NCBI GenBank assembly: GCA_023388355.1
Contig: JAEWGI010000035.1
Span: 1 to 64,000 of the forward strand
Source of the DNA: Pseudomonadota bacterium
GTDB lineage: Bacteria; Pseudomonadota; Gammaproteobacteria; Xanthomonadales; Xanthomonadaceae
Direction: 5' to 3'
Length of the DNA: 64,000 nt
The notes below the pieces were generated by a model that worked only from the letters and a program-made list of their open reading frames with translations, made no database searches and was not told the DNA's origin. Shown piece after piece: positions 44,863-54,400 of this stretch. Each line of letters opens with the position of its first letter. Within the stretch, counting starts at the first letter, position 1. The translations under genes were made by a program, and so were the position numbers.

Positions 44863-45843
44863 ATGAATGACACCCGTTTCCCTGCCGCGGCGCCGGGCGG
44901 CGGCGTCCGCAGCGTTGCCGTGGACGCCGAACGCAGCGGCCAGCGGCTCGACAACTTCCTGCTCTCCCAGCTCAAGGGGGCGCCGCGGTCGCTGGTCTAC
45001 AAGATCGTGCGCAGCGGACAGGTGCGGGTGAACGGCGGCCGGGCCAGGCCCGAGACCCGGCTGGAGGCCGGCGACCAGGTGCGGATCCCGCCGGTCCGGC
45101 TGGAGCCGCCGGCGGAGCGGGGCACGCCGGCCAAGGGGCTGCTGGAGGCGATGGCGGCCAGCATCGTGTTCGAGGACGCGCGCCTGCTGGCGATCGACAA
45201 GCCGTCCGGGGTGGCCAGCCACGGCGGCAGCGGGATCGGGTTCGGGGTGATCGAGACCCTGCGCGCGCTGCGGCCGGGCGAGCCGCTGGAGCTGGTCCAC
45301 CGGCTCGACCGCGACACGTCCGGCCTGATGGTGGTGGCCAGGAAGCGCTCGGCGCTGCGCGAGCTGCAGGCGCTGATGCGGGAGGATCCGCGCGCGGGCG
45401 GCGGCTCGATCCACAAGCGCTACCTGGCGCTGCTGGCCGGGAGGATGCCCGACGGCACGATGAGCGTGGACCTGGCGCTGCAGGTGGGCCTGCGCCAGGG
45501 CGGCGAGCGGCACGTACAGGTGCAGGCCGACGGCAAGCCGTCGCTGAGCCATTTCCGCGTGCTGGAGCGGCGCGGCGGGCATTCCTACTGCGAGGTGCGG
45601 ATCGAGACCGGCCGCACCCACCAGATCCGCGTGCACGCCGCGCACATCGGCCATGCGGTGGCCGGCGACGCGAAATACGGCGATCCGGAGCTCAACCGGC
45701 GACTGCGCGAACAGGCCGGCCTGAAGCGGCTGTTCCTGCACGCGGCCTCGCTGGAATTCGCCCTGGACGGCGGGCGCGTGCCCTACGTGCTCAATGCGCC
45801 CCTGGCGCCGGAACTGGTGCAGGTGCTGGACCGGCTGGCCTGA
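44863..45843 (+). CDS. rluC: 23S rRNA pseudouridine synthase RluC
   Basis: This 326-aa protein has an N-terminal S4 RNA-binding domain (QRLDNFLLSQLKGAPRSLVYKIVRSGQVRVNGGR, ~22-60) and the RluA-family catalytic motif HRLDRDTSGLMVVARKRSA at ~147-165 with the catalytic Asp. GRTHQIRVHAAHIGHAVAGDAKYGD at ~248 is the usual RluC/D signature. It modifies uridines in 23S rRNA (955, 2504, 2580 in E. coli RluC). The divergent position next to rne supports RluC over RluD. Confidence 0.93.
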   Translation: MNDTRFPAAAPGGGVRSVAVDAERSGQRLDNFLLSQLKGAPRSLVYKIVRSGQVRVNGGRARPETRLEAGDQVRIPPVRLEPPAERGTPAKGLLEAMAASIVFEDARLLAIDKPSGVASHGGSGIGFGVIETLRALRPGEPLELVHRLDRDTSGLMVVARKRSALRELQALMREDPRAGGGSIHKRYLALLAGRMPDGTMSVDLALQVGLRQGGERHVQVQADGKPSLSHFRVLERRGGHSYCEVRIETGRTHQIRVHAAHIGHAVAGDAKYGDPELNRRLREQAGLKRLFLHAASLEFALDGGRVPYVLNAPLAPELVQVLDRLA

Positions 45844-45873
45844 GGCCGGGCCCGCGTCGCGGCCGGCATGCGC

Positions 45874-46215
45874 TCATCCCAGCAGCGCATCGGCCTTCGC
45901 CGCGCAGATGAAGTCGTTCTCGCTCAGGCCGCCCACGTCGTGGGTGGAGAAGCGCACCGCGCAGCGGTCGTAGTGCACGCCCAGGTCCGGGTGGTGGTCC
46001 TCGCGATGCGCGATCCAGGCCAGCGCGTTCACGAAGGCCATCGTGCGGTGGTAGTCGTCGAAGCGGAAAGTGCGGGTCAGGGCGCGGCCGTTTTCGGCCA
46101 GTTCCCAGCCCGGCACCTCGGGCAGCAGTTCGCGGGTCCGCGCTTCTCCCAGCTTGTGCTCGCCGCCGCGGCGGGGGATGCAGTGGGCCTGGGCGAGGGG
46201 GACGAGGTCCGACAT
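45874..46215 (-). CDS. Pterin-4a-carbinolamine dehydratase
   Basis: This 113-aa protein has the PCD family pattern: [72 protein letters not shown]. The catalytic His residues are in REDHHPD and STHD. It recycles the tetrahydrobiopterin carbinolamine made by phenylalanine hydroxylase, or acts in molybdopterin-linked metabolism. No phenylalanine hydroxylase gene is in the window. The start at 46215 ([10 protein letters not shown]) is preceded by GGAG. Confidence 0.92.
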   Translation of the reverse strand: MSDLVPLAQAHCIPRRGGEHKLGEARTRELLPEVPGWELAENGRALTRTFRFDDYHRTMAFVNALAWIAHREDHHPDLGVHYDRCAVRFSTHDVGGLSENDFICAAKADALLG

Positions 46216-46317
46216 GGGGGGTCTCCTGCAGGACGGGCCGCGCATGAACGGTCGCGCGCGGCGTGGGGGCATCGTGCCGGGCTGGGGCCTAGAATAGTCC
46301 AAACCGGAATCCAGACC

Positions 46318-46911
46318 ATGATCCAGATCTCAGACAGCGCGCAGGCGCATTTCCGCAAACTTCTCGAACGCGAGGCGATCCCGGGGATCGGCGTGCGCCT
46401 GGCCGCCGTGCAGGCGGGCACGTCGCGCGCCGACGTGCGGCTCGAGTTCGCCGCACCCGACGAGCTGCAGGGCGACGAGTGGGCGATCGACTGCGAGGGC
46501 TTCACGCTCTGGCTCGATGCGCCGAGCGCGCCGTTCCTCGACGGTGCCCGGATCGACTACGAATCGCGCGCCACCGGTGGTCAGCTGCAGATCCGCGCGC
46601 CGAAGATCAAGGGCGAGGCGCCGCCCGAGTCGGCCTCGATGGTCGAGCGCGTGCGCTGGCTGATCGATTCGGAGATCAATCCGCAACTGGCCCAGCACCG
46701 CGGCCACGTCGAGCTGCAGGAACTCACCGCCGATGGCGTGGTGGTGCTGCGCTTCGGCGGCGGCTGCCATGGCTGCGGCATGGTCGACGTCACGCTCAAA
46801 CAGGGGATCGAACGCACGCTGGTGGACAAGGTGCCCGGCGTTACCGCGGTGCGCGACGCCACCGACCACGACACCGGGACGGCGCCCTATATGCCGCGCG
46901 GCGCAGGCTGA
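46318..46911 (+). CDS. nfuA: Fe-S biogenesis protein NfuA
   Basis: This 197-aa protein has an A-type scaffold-like N-domain ([40 protein letters not shown], without the three Cys of true A-type proteins) and a C-terminal Nfu domain with [25 protein letters not shown]; the CHGC Cys pair (~149-152) bridges a 4Fe-4S cluster between two monomers. It carries clusters to target proteins under stress. Length and motifs are normal. Confidence 0.94.
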   Translation: MIQISDSAQAHFRKLLEREAIPGIGVRLAAVQAGTSRADVRLEFAAPDELQGDEWAIDCEGFTLWLDAPSAPFLDGARIDYESRATGGQLQIRAPKIKGEAPPESASMVERVRWLIDSEINPQLAQHRGHVELQELTADGVVVLRFGGGCHGCGMVDVTLKQGIERTLVDKVPGVTAVRDATDHDTGTAPYMPRGAG

Positions 46912-46926
46912 CGGGTCGCGCGCGGA

Positions 46927-48567
46927 GTGTTCTCGTCCGGTGACCTGGTCGAGGCGACCCAGCGCTCGCTGCGCAAGGGGCGGTCGATCCGTCCGCCCCG
47001 GCCACCGGGCGAGTTCCCGCCGGGCTGGGACGCCTGGTTCGTGGAGGCCGGCGCCGGCGCGCGCCGCTCGGCGCTGGCGGTCGAGCAGCTGGTGGCGGTG
47101 TTGTTTGCGCGCGAACCGTTCCATCCGACGGGCTATCGCCGGCTGGGGGGACTGCAGGCATTCGTGCGCCTGTGGCGGCAGGACTGGCGCGAAGGACCGG
47201 TGGTCGACCGGCGTACGCGCAGGCTGTCGATGGGCGCTTCGGTGCTGCTGCATGTGCTGTTGCTGCAGCTGATGATCCTGTTCATGGTCGGGCGTTTCCC
47301 CGGCGACGAAGAGGAGGCCGAGCGGCTGGGCGAGGACATCACCCAGGTCGAGTTCATTGGCGAAGGCACGCCGCAGGAAGAGGGCGGCGGCGCGCAGCAG
47401 GCCGAGCTGCCCGAGCCCGCGGTGGCGGCAAGCGATCAACCGTCCGCGCCCTCGGCCCCGGCGGCTGCGCCGCGGCCGCCCCCGCCTCCGCCGCCGCCGG
47501 CGCAGGCCGAAGTGCAGCCGGAGCAGGTGCAGCCCCCGGCGCCGGTGGCGGAGCAGCCGCTGGAGGTAACCGAGCCGGTGCAGCCGGAGCCCGAGTTCGT
47601 GCTGGTGGAGCCGCGGATCGAGGCGCTGCCGATGCCGGCGCTGCCGACGCCGGAACTGCAGGTGCCCACGCCCGAGATCCAGGTGGTCGAGGTGCCGGTG
47701 GCGACGCCGCTGCCCGAGGTGCGGCCGCTGCCGCAGCGGGAGATCGCGATCCCGGACGTCGGCCAGCCGCAGATCGAGGTGGTGGAGCGCGCGCTGCCGA
47801 CGCCGGCCCCGGTGGTCGAACTGCAGGCGCCGGCGGTGGCCCCGGCCGCACCCGACCTGGCGCGCGACAGTCCCGCCATCGCCGAGCGCTCGATCGAACT
47901 GCGCACGCCCGAGCCCGGCACCGGCACCGCCCGGGGCACGACGGAGCGCGCGGACGGAGCGTCTTCCGCCAGCGGCGAGGCCGCGGCCAGCGCCACGACC
48001 CCGGGCGGCACGCGCGCGAGCGGGGAAGGCGCCTCGCCGTCGGCCACCGGTGCCGGCGCGGGGCTGGCTTCCACGCCGCAGCCGGGCGCGCTGCCCTCGC
48101 CGCGCCGCGGCGACGACTGGGGCGATTCCAGCCGCAACGTACCCGGTGGCCAGGCCGGCAGCCCGTCGGGCCTGTTCGATGCCGACGGCAGTCCGCGCCT
48201 GGCGGGCAATACCGGTCGCGTCGGCGGCGGGCTGCCGCCGGGCACGATCACCGAGGACTACGAGAAGATCGACCGCATGGGCACCTGGCTCAAGCGGCCG
48301 CCGATCGGCTACGAGCCGACCGCGTTCGACCGCTTCTGGGTACCGCACGAGAACCTGCTCGAGGAATGGGTCCGGCGCAGCATCAAGGAGGTCTTCATTC
48401 CCATCCCCGGCACCGGCAAGCGGATCAAGTGCACCGTGGCCATGCTGATGCTGGGCGGCGCCTGCGGCATCACCGACCCGAACATGCTCGACGTCGAGGC
48501 CGAAGCCAGAAAGCCGCCGGACGTGCCGTTCAAGCGCGAGCTGCAGGAGAACCAGGACAGCCTGTAA
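46927..48567 (+). CDS. Proline-rich 'transmembrane repetitive' protein
   Basis: This 546-aa protein starts at GTG, 15 bases after nfuA. Residues ~1-95 are a globular cytoplasmic part (GEFPPGWDAWFVEAGAGARRSALAVEQLVAVLF...YRRLGGLQAFVRLWRQDW). One membrane helix is at ~102-120 (ASVLLHVLLLQLMILFMVG). A long Pro/Ala/Glu/Val segment (~135-330) with a nine-Pro run near 188 and TPE-L-VPTPEIQVVEVPVATP-like repeats is followed by a Gly/Ser/Thr region. The C-terminal ~100 residues (KIDRMGTWLKRPPIGYEPTAFDRFWVPHENLLEEWVRRSIKEVFIPIPGTGKRIKCTVAML) look folded. I recognise it as the xanthomonad protein annotated this way; function unknown. The TonB-like design suggests a periplasm-spanning link. Confidence 0.82.
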   Translation: MFSSGDLVEATQRSLRKGRSIRPPRPPGEFPPGWDAWFVEAGAGARRSALAVEQLVAVLFAREPFHPTGYRRLGGLQAFVRLWRQDWREGPVVDRRTRRLSMGASVLLHVLLLQLMILFMVGRFPGDEEEAERLGEDITQVEFIGEGTPQEEGGGAQQAELPEPAVAASDQPSAPSAPAAAPRPPPPPPPPAQAEVQPEQVQPPAPVAEQPLEVTEPVQPEPEFVLVEPRIEALPMPALPTPELQVPTPEIQVVEVPVATPLPEVRPLPQREIAIPDVGQPQIEVVERALPTPAPVVELQAPAVAPAAPDLARDSPAIAERSIELRTPEPGTGTARGTTERADGASSASGEAAASATTPGGTRASGEGASPSATGAGAGLASTPQPGALPSPRRGDDWGDSSRNVPGGQAGSPSGLFDADGSPRLAGNTGRVGGGLPPGTITEDYEKIDRMGTWLKRPPIGYEPTAFDRFWVPHENLLEEWVRRSIKEVFIPIPGTGKRIKCTVAMLMLGGACGITDPNMLDVEAEARKPPDVPFKRELQENQDSL

Positions 48568-48731
48568 CGGCGGGGGTTGGCCGCGACAAGCGCAGCCGCG
48601 CCTCTCCGGACCGTGCGGCGGTCCCGCGGGCGGAGTGCGCGCGCAAGCGGCTGCCGAAGGCGAAGAAGCTGGTGTTCCTCAAGGCGGGGGATCGAAGGCT
48701 GGCCGATCGCCGGAGTTCTCTGCGGCCTTGC

Positions 48732-49030
48732 TCCTTCCCCCGCGTGCGGGGCTACGTGCCCTCCGGGGTAGAAGGTCGGGATGGGGGCGCGCGCCGCAGG
48801 CGCGCGTGACGCGCCGCAGCGACCTGACCGGCCCCCACCCCAGCCCTCCTCCGTAGGCGGGGGAGGGAGCGGATGCATTGCGCAGTCCCGCTTCGCCCCT
48901 TCCCCCGCGTGCGGGGGAAGGTTGGGATGGGGGCGCGCGCCGCAGGCGCGCGTGACGTGCCGCAGCGACCTGACCGGCTCCCACCCCAGCCCTCCCCCGC
49001 AGGCGGGGGAGGGAGCGGATGCGTTGCGCA
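48732..49030. repeat. Two tandem copies of a paired-hairpin GC-rich intergenic element
   Basis: Two copies (48732-48884 and ~48898-49030) of the same ~133-base unit follow each other. Each carries a hairpin CCTTCCCCCGC/GCGGGGGAAGG at one end and CCCTCCCCCGC/GCGGGGGAGGG at the other, with a conserved middle (GGGCGCGCGCCGCAGGCGCG, then GCCGCAGCGACCTGACCGG). The first copy has an extra ~20 bases (CTACGTGCCCTCCGGGGTAG) inside its first hairpin. The layout is that of REP/BIME-like palindromic elements. The rest of 48568-49060 holds nothing else I can support. Confidence 0.8.
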
Positions 49031-49063
49031 AAACCGCCCCCTCGAATGGGAGAAGAGCCAAAA

Positions 49064-49088
49064 AAAAGCCCGCATCGCGCGGGCTTTT
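49064..49088. terminator. Bidirectional intrinsic terminator
   Basis: A 10-bp inverted repeat AAAAGCCCGC / GCGGGCTTTT with a 5-base loop, flanked by further A residues on the left. On the minus strand it ends in seven T and lies 25 bases beyond the cytochrome c gene stop. Confidence 0.85.
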
Positions 49089-49112
49089 CTCGTGCTGCCG
49101 CTTCGATCCGCC

Positions 49113-49541
49113 TCAGTGGGCGCCGTGCAGGTCGCGCAGCTGCGAGGGGCGCGAACCGAAGTAGGCGGCCAGGTCGGCGATCTGCTGGTCGGTCAGGTGC
49201 GAGGCCTGCTGCGACATCAGCGCATGCTCGCGGTGGCCGTCGCGATACTGCTGCAGGGCATGGGCGAGGTAGTCGGTGTACTGCCCGCCCAGCTTGGGAT
49301 AGCTGTCGTCGAGCGGCACGTTGCCGTCGGCGCCGTGGCAGTCGATGCACGACTGGCGGGTGGCCGGGCCCTTGGTGTTGGCCAGGGTTTCCCCCTCGAC
49401 GATGCGGCCTTCGGGCAGCCCGGCGGACGAGGAGGCCTGCGGGCCTGCGGCCGGGTCGGCGTTGCCGCCGCCACAGGCAACGAGGGCGAGTGCGAGCAGG
49501 CTCGCGGTGGCCAGGCGGCCAAGGCGTTGCGGTTGGCTCAT
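49113..49541 (-). CDS. Cytochrome c lipoprotein
   Basis: This 142-aa protein has a lipoprotein signal (ATASLLALALVACGGG, lipobox LVAC, Cys at ~23), so it is anchored in a membrane facing the periplasm. One c-type heme site CIDCH (~66-70) is followed by YPKLGGQYTDYLAHALQQYRDGHREHALMSQQASHLTDQQIADLAAYFGS, with the Met axial ligand in HALM, the class I (c4/c5-like) pattern. The start overlaps the stop of the upstream cytochrome gene by ATGA. The terminal oxidase or partner is unknown. Confidence 0.9.
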   Translation of the reverse strand: MSQPQRLGRLATASLLALALVACGGGNADPAAGPQASSSAGLPEGRIVEGETLANTKGPATRQSCIDCHGADGNVPLDDSYPKLGGQYTDYLAHALQQYRDGHREHALMSQQASHLTDQQIADLAAYFGSRPSQLRDLHGAH

Positions 49542-49999
49542 GGGGTCAGCTCCGACAGGAAGGCGGCGATATCTGCGATGTCCTGGTCGGAGAAGCTCTG
49601 CGCCTGCGCCTCCATGGTCGGATGGCTGCGGGTGCCCTTGCGGTACTCGTTGAGCGCATTGGTCAGGTAGACCGCCGACTGGCCGCCGATGCGCGGCACG
49701 TGATACGTCGGATACACGTTCTTGTAGCCGGTGATGCCGTGGCAGCCCTGGCAGGTGTAGGCCAGCAGGCGGCCGGATTCGGCGTCGCCGGTGGGCGCGG
49801 CGGCCACCGCCGCCGCAGGAGCGGGAGCCGGTGATGCTTCGGCCGGCGCTTCGGCCGGGGTTTCCGCCGGCGCCGCATCCGCGGGTGCGGACTCGACGGC
49901 GGGCGTCCCGGCATCCTGGGCCGGCGCGGTGCCTGGCAACGTGGCCAGCGTGAGCAGGGCGACGGCAAGGCCGGCGGCGATCGTCAACGGTCGCGTCAT
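49538..49999 (-). CDS. Periplasmic cytochrome c
   Basis: This 153-aa protein has a cleavable signal peptide (MTRPLTIAAGLAVALLTLATLPGTAPAQ), an Ala/Pro/Glu-rich linker (~30-65) and a c-type heme domain with CQGCH (~78-82), KNVYPTYHVPRIGGQSAVYLTNALNEYRKGTRSHPTMEAQAQSFSDQDIADIAAFLSEL. The Met ligand is in HPTM. It is paralogous to the next gene and co-translated with it; the linker could act as a flexible tether. A good sigma-70 promoter lies ~80 bases upstream. Confidence 0.88.
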   Translation of the reverse strand: MTRPLTIAAGLAVALLTLATLPGTAPAQDAGTPAVESAPADAAPAETPAEAPAEASPAPAPAAAVAAAPTGDAESGRLLAYTCQGCHGITGYKNVYPTYHVPRIGGQSAVYLTNALNEYRKGTRSHPTMEAQAQSFSDQDIADIAAFLSELTP

Positions 50000-50078
50000 G
50001 GAGTGGTTCCGCAATCCTTGAGTGGCTGTCTGGCTGGTGTATCGCGATCGTCGACGTGGTGGATCGCGCAATCGCACA

Positions 50079-50107
50079 AGTATAGCTTGCGCTCCCGCGA
50101 GTGTTAA
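50079..50107 (-). promoter_or_regulatory. Sigma-70 promoter for the two cytochrome c genes
   Basis: On the minus strand TTAACA (50107-50102) and TATACT (50084-50079) are separated by exactly 17 bases; each differs from consensus at one base. Predicted start near 50072, giving a leader of ~73 bases. Confidence 0.75.
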
Positions 50108-50285
50108 CGGATCCGGCCCGCGGACGCGCGGGGCGCGAGCCGCGCGCAGCCGACGCGACGGTCACGTGTGCAGCGTCGAACGCGTCCTTGCGCTCGCTGC
50201 CGGGAGTCACCATGACCTCTGGCGGATGTCGCCCGTGCGGCAGGTGATATACCTTGCTACAACACCAAAGGGGTTATGCATTTCA

Positions 50286-51422
50286 ATGGACACGAACCGC
50301 ATTCTTTCCAGCGTCAGGCCACTGCTGGCCATCGTCCTGCTGTCGACGGCCGCGCTGGTGGCGGGATGCGGCGGAGGCGGGGACGCCAAGGCCGGGGACA
50401 CTGAAGACAAGGGCCCGGAGGCGGTCCCGGTCGAGGTCGAGCAGGTCGCGCGCCGGGCGATCGCCGCCAGCTATGCCAACACCGCCACCCTGGAGCCGCG
50501 CGCCGAGTCGCAGGTCGTGGCCAAGACCTCGGGCGTGGCCCTGGAGGTGCTGGTCGAGGAAGGGCAGGCGGTGCGCGCCGGGCAGCCGCTGGTGCGCCTG
50601 GACGCCGACCGCGCGCGCCTGCAGGCGGCCCAGAGTTCGGCCCAGCTGCGCAAGCTCGAAGCCAACTTCGCCCGCGCCCGGCAGCTGGCGGCGCAGCAGA
50701 TGGTGAGCGCCAACGACCTCGACCAGCTGCGCTTCGACCTGGAGAACGCGCGCGCGGTCGACCGCCTGGCCAACCTCGAGCTGTCGTACACCACGGTGGT
50801 GGCGCCGATCTCCGGGGTGATCGCATCGCGCGACATCAAGCCGGGCAACTTCGTGCAGATCAACTCGCCGATCTTCCGCATCGTCGACAGCAGTCGCCTG
50901 GAGGCCACGCTCAACGTCCCCGAGCGCGAGATCGCGACGCTCAAGCCCGGCCAGGCGGTGGAGCTGACCGCCGATGCGCTGCCGGGCAAGCGCTTTTCCG
51001 GCACCGTCGACCGGGTCGCGCCGGTGGTGGACACCGGCACCGGCACCTTCCGCGTGATCGCCGCATTCGCCGGTGGCGGCGAACTGCAGCCGGGCATGTT
51101 CAGCAGGCTGTCGATCAACTACGACCAGCGCGCCGATGCACTTGTGGTGCCGCGCGCGGCGCTGCTCGAGGACGGCGGCGAGCCGGCGCTGTACGTGGTC
51201 CGCGACGGCGTTGCCTCACGGGTGCCGGTGCAGCTTGGCTACGCCGACGGGGGCTGGATCGAGGTGCGCGATGGCGTCGGGCCGGGCGATTCGGTGGTGG
51301 TGGCCGGCAAGTCGGCGCTGCGCGAGGGCAGCGCGGTCCAGGTCATCGGTGACGACGCCCCCGTGCCGGCAGCCGCCAGCGCGGACGCAGGCAAGGGCGA
51401 CGCGACGCAGGCGGGCAACTGA
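50286..51422 (+). CDS. RND efflux periplasmic adaptor lipoprotein
   Basis: This 378-aa HlyD/MdtA-like protein has a lipoprotein signal ending LVAGC (~27). A beta-barrel and lipoyl half follows (VVAKTSGVALEVLVEEGQAVRAGQPLVRLDADR), a short coiled-coil hairpin (~110-165), then the second lipoyl half (VVAPISGVIASRDIKPGNFV). It links the inner-membrane pump to an outer-membrane channel. AAGGGG lies upstream of the ATG, and the stop overlaps the first pump gene. No regulator or outer-membrane factor is adjacent. Confidence 0.92.
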   Translation: MDTNRILSSVRPLLAIVLLSTAALVAGCGGGGDAKAGDTEDKGPEAVPVEVEQVARRAIAASYANTATLEPRAESQVVAKTSGVALEVLVEEGQAVRAGQPLVRLDADRARLQAAQSSAQLRKLEANFARARQLAAQQMVSANDLDQLRFDLENARAVDRLANLELSYTTVVAPISGVIASRDIKPGNFVQINSPIFRIVDSSRLEATLNVPEREIATLKPGQAVELTADALPGKRFSGTVDRVAPVVDTGTGTFRVIAAFAGGGELQPGMFSRLSINYDQRADALVVPRAALLEDGGEPALYVVRDGVASRVPVQLGYADGGWIEVRDGVGPGDSVVVAGKSALREGSAVQVIGDDAPVPAAASADAGKGDATQAGN

Positions 51423-54400
51423 TGGGTCCGCACGATCCGCCGCCGACCGGCGGTTCGGGCCTGGTGGAGTTTTCCACCCGGCGCCGCGTGACCGTGGCGA
51501 TGATGACGCTCACCTTGGTGCTGTTCGGGCTGATTTCGCTGTCGTCGCTGAAGGTGGAGCTGCTGCCCGACCTGAGCTATCCCACCCTCACCGTGCGCAC
51601 CGACTACGAGGGCGCCGCGCCCTCGGAGGTCGAAACCCTGATCTCGCAGCCGTCCGAAGAGGCGCTGGGCGTGGTCAAGGGGCTGCGCAAGCTCAAGTCG
51701 ATCTCGCGCACCGGCCAGAGCGACGTGGTGCTGGAGTTCGCCTGGGGCACGGACATGGAGCAGGCCGGGCTCGACGTGCGCGACAAGATGGAAACGCTGC
51801 AGCTGCCGCTGGAGGCGAGCCCGCCGGTGCTGCTGCGATTCAATCCCTCGACCCAGCCGATCATGCGCCTGGCGCTGTCCTCGACCGCAGAGGGCGGCGA
51901 CGAGACCGAGGCCGTGCGCCGGCTGATGGAGCTGCGCCGCTACGCCGACGACGACCTCAAGCGCAAGCTCGAACCGGTGTCCGGCGTGGCCGCGGTCAAG
52001 GTCGGCGGCGGACTCGAGGACGAGATCCAGGTCGACATCGACCAGCGCCGGCTGGCCCAGCTGGGGCTTTCGCTCAACGATGTGGTCCAGCGCCTGCAGC
52101 AGGAGAACGTGAACCTGTCGGGCGGCCGCCTGGAAGAGGGTTCGCAGCGCTACCTGGTGCGCACGGTCAACCAGTTCGCCGACGTCGAGCAGATGCGCGA
52201 CATGCTGCTCACCACCGCCAGCGGCTCGGGCGCCGCGCAGGGCGCGGGCGAGAACCGGCAGCTCATGATGGCGATCCTGGGCAGCCGCGACCCGAACGTG
52301 ATCGCCGCGCTGCGCGACGACGGTGGCGGTGGCGGCGGCGTTGCGCCGGTGCGGCTGCGCGACGTTGCCGAGGTGCGCCAGGGCTATCGCGAGCGCGAGG
52401 CGGTGATCCGCAGCGCCGGCAACGAGGCAGTGGAGCTGGCGGTCTACAAGGAGGGCGACGCCAACACCGTGGCCACCGCCGATGCGCTCGAGGCGCGCCT
52501 GGTGCAGGTGCGCGAGCAGCTGCCGCGCGACATCGAGCTGACCGTGGTCGAGGACCAGTCGGTGTTCATCCGCCACGCCATCAGCGACCTCAAGGTCGAC
52601 GCGGTGCTGGGTGGCATGCTCGCGGTGCTGATCATCTTCCTGTTCCTGCGCGACGGCTGGAGCACGTTCGTGATCTCGTTGTCGCTGCCGGTCTCGATCA
52701 TCACCACGTTCTTCTTCATGGGCCAGCTCGGGCTGAGCCTGAACCTGATGTCGCTGGGCGGGCTGGCGCTGGCCACCGGCCTTGTGGTCGACGACTCGAT
52801 CGTGGTGCTCGAATCGGTGGCCAAGGCGCGCGAGCGCGGACTGGGCATCCTCGAAGCCGCGATTTCGGGCACCCGCGAGGTGTTCATGGCGGTGGTCGCG
52901 TCCACGCTCACCACCATCGCGGTGTTCCTGCCGCTGGTGTTCGTCGAGGGCATCGCCGGCCAGCTGTTCCGCGACCAGGCGCTGACGGTGTCGATCGCGA
53001 TCGCGGTCTCGCTGCTGGTGTCGATGACCCTGGTGCCGATGCTCAGCTCGCTCAAGGGCCGGCCGCCGCTGGCGTTCCCGGAGGAGGAGCCGCATCCGCA
53101 GTGGCGTCCGTCCAGCCGCTGGAAGAAGCCGGTGGCCGCGAGTGGCCGCGGCTTCGGCGCCGCGGTGCGCGGCCTGTTCTTCGGCGCGGCCTGGCTGGTG
53201 GTGCGGCTGTGGCGGGCGCTGGTGGCGGTGGTCGGCCCGGTGATGCGCAAGGCCAGCGATGTCGCCATGGCGCCATATCGCCGCGGCGAGTCCGCCTACC
53301 TGCGCATGCTGCCGGCGGCGCTGGCGCGGCCCTGGCCGGTGCTGGCGGGCGCCACGCTGGCGTTCGCCGCGACCATCGCGGTGGTTCCGTTCCTGGGCAT
53401 GGACCTGATCCCGCAGCTGGCCCAGGACCGGTTCGAGATGACCGCCAAGCTGCCGCCGGGCACGCCGCTGGCGCAGACCGACGCGCTGATCCGCGAGGTG
53501 CAGCGCAAGCATGCCGACGAGGACGGCGTGCGCCTGCTGTACGGGGTGTCCGGCACCGGCACGCGCCTGGACGCGAGCCCCACCGAGAGCGGCGAGAACA
53601 TCGGCAAGCTTTCGGTGGTGATGGACGACACCTCGCGCGAGCAGGCGCTGGTCGAGCGCCTGCGCACGACCATGCAGGCGCATCCCGCCGCCCAGGTGGA
53701 CTTCGCCCGGCCGGAGCTGTTCGCACTGTCGCCGCCGCTCGAGATCGAGATCGAGGGCAGCGACCTGGAGGCGATCCGCGTCGCCGGAACCCGCCTTGCC
53801 GGCATGCTGCGCGACAACCCGCACTACGCCGACGTCAAGTCGACCGTCGAGCAGGGCTATCCCGAGATCCAGGTGGTGTTCGACCAGGAACGCGCCGCGG
53901 CCCTGGGCCTGACCACGCGCCAGATCGCCGACGCGGTGGTCAACAAGGTGCGCGGCAATGTCGCCACGCGCTACAGCTTCCGCGATCGCAAGATCGACGT
54001 GCTGGTGCGGGTGCGCGAATCGGAGCGCTCCTCGGTCGAGGACATCCGGCGCCTGATCGTCAATCCCACCGGCGGCAATCCGGTCGAGCTGTCCACGGTG
54101 GCCGAGGTCGTGTCCACCACCGGTCCGAGCGAGATCCACCGCGCCGACCAGCGCCGGGTGGCGATCGTCTCGGCCAACCTGCGCGACATCGACCTGGGCA
54201 CCGCGATCCGCGAGGTGCAGGCGATGGTGGCCGAGAACCCGATCGGCACCGACGTCGACATGCGCATCGGCGGCCAGGGCGAGGAGCTGGAGGATTCGGT
54301 CCGCTCGCTGCTGTTCGCCTTCGGCCTGGCGGTGTTCCTGGTGTACCTGGTGATGGCCTCGCAGTTCGAATCGCTGCTGCATCCGTTCGTGATCCTGTTC

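Noticed and set aside
48732..49030. CRISPR array
   Set aside because: Only two repeat units of ~133-153 bases with self-complementary ends; no short repeats with unique spacers and no cas genes in the window.
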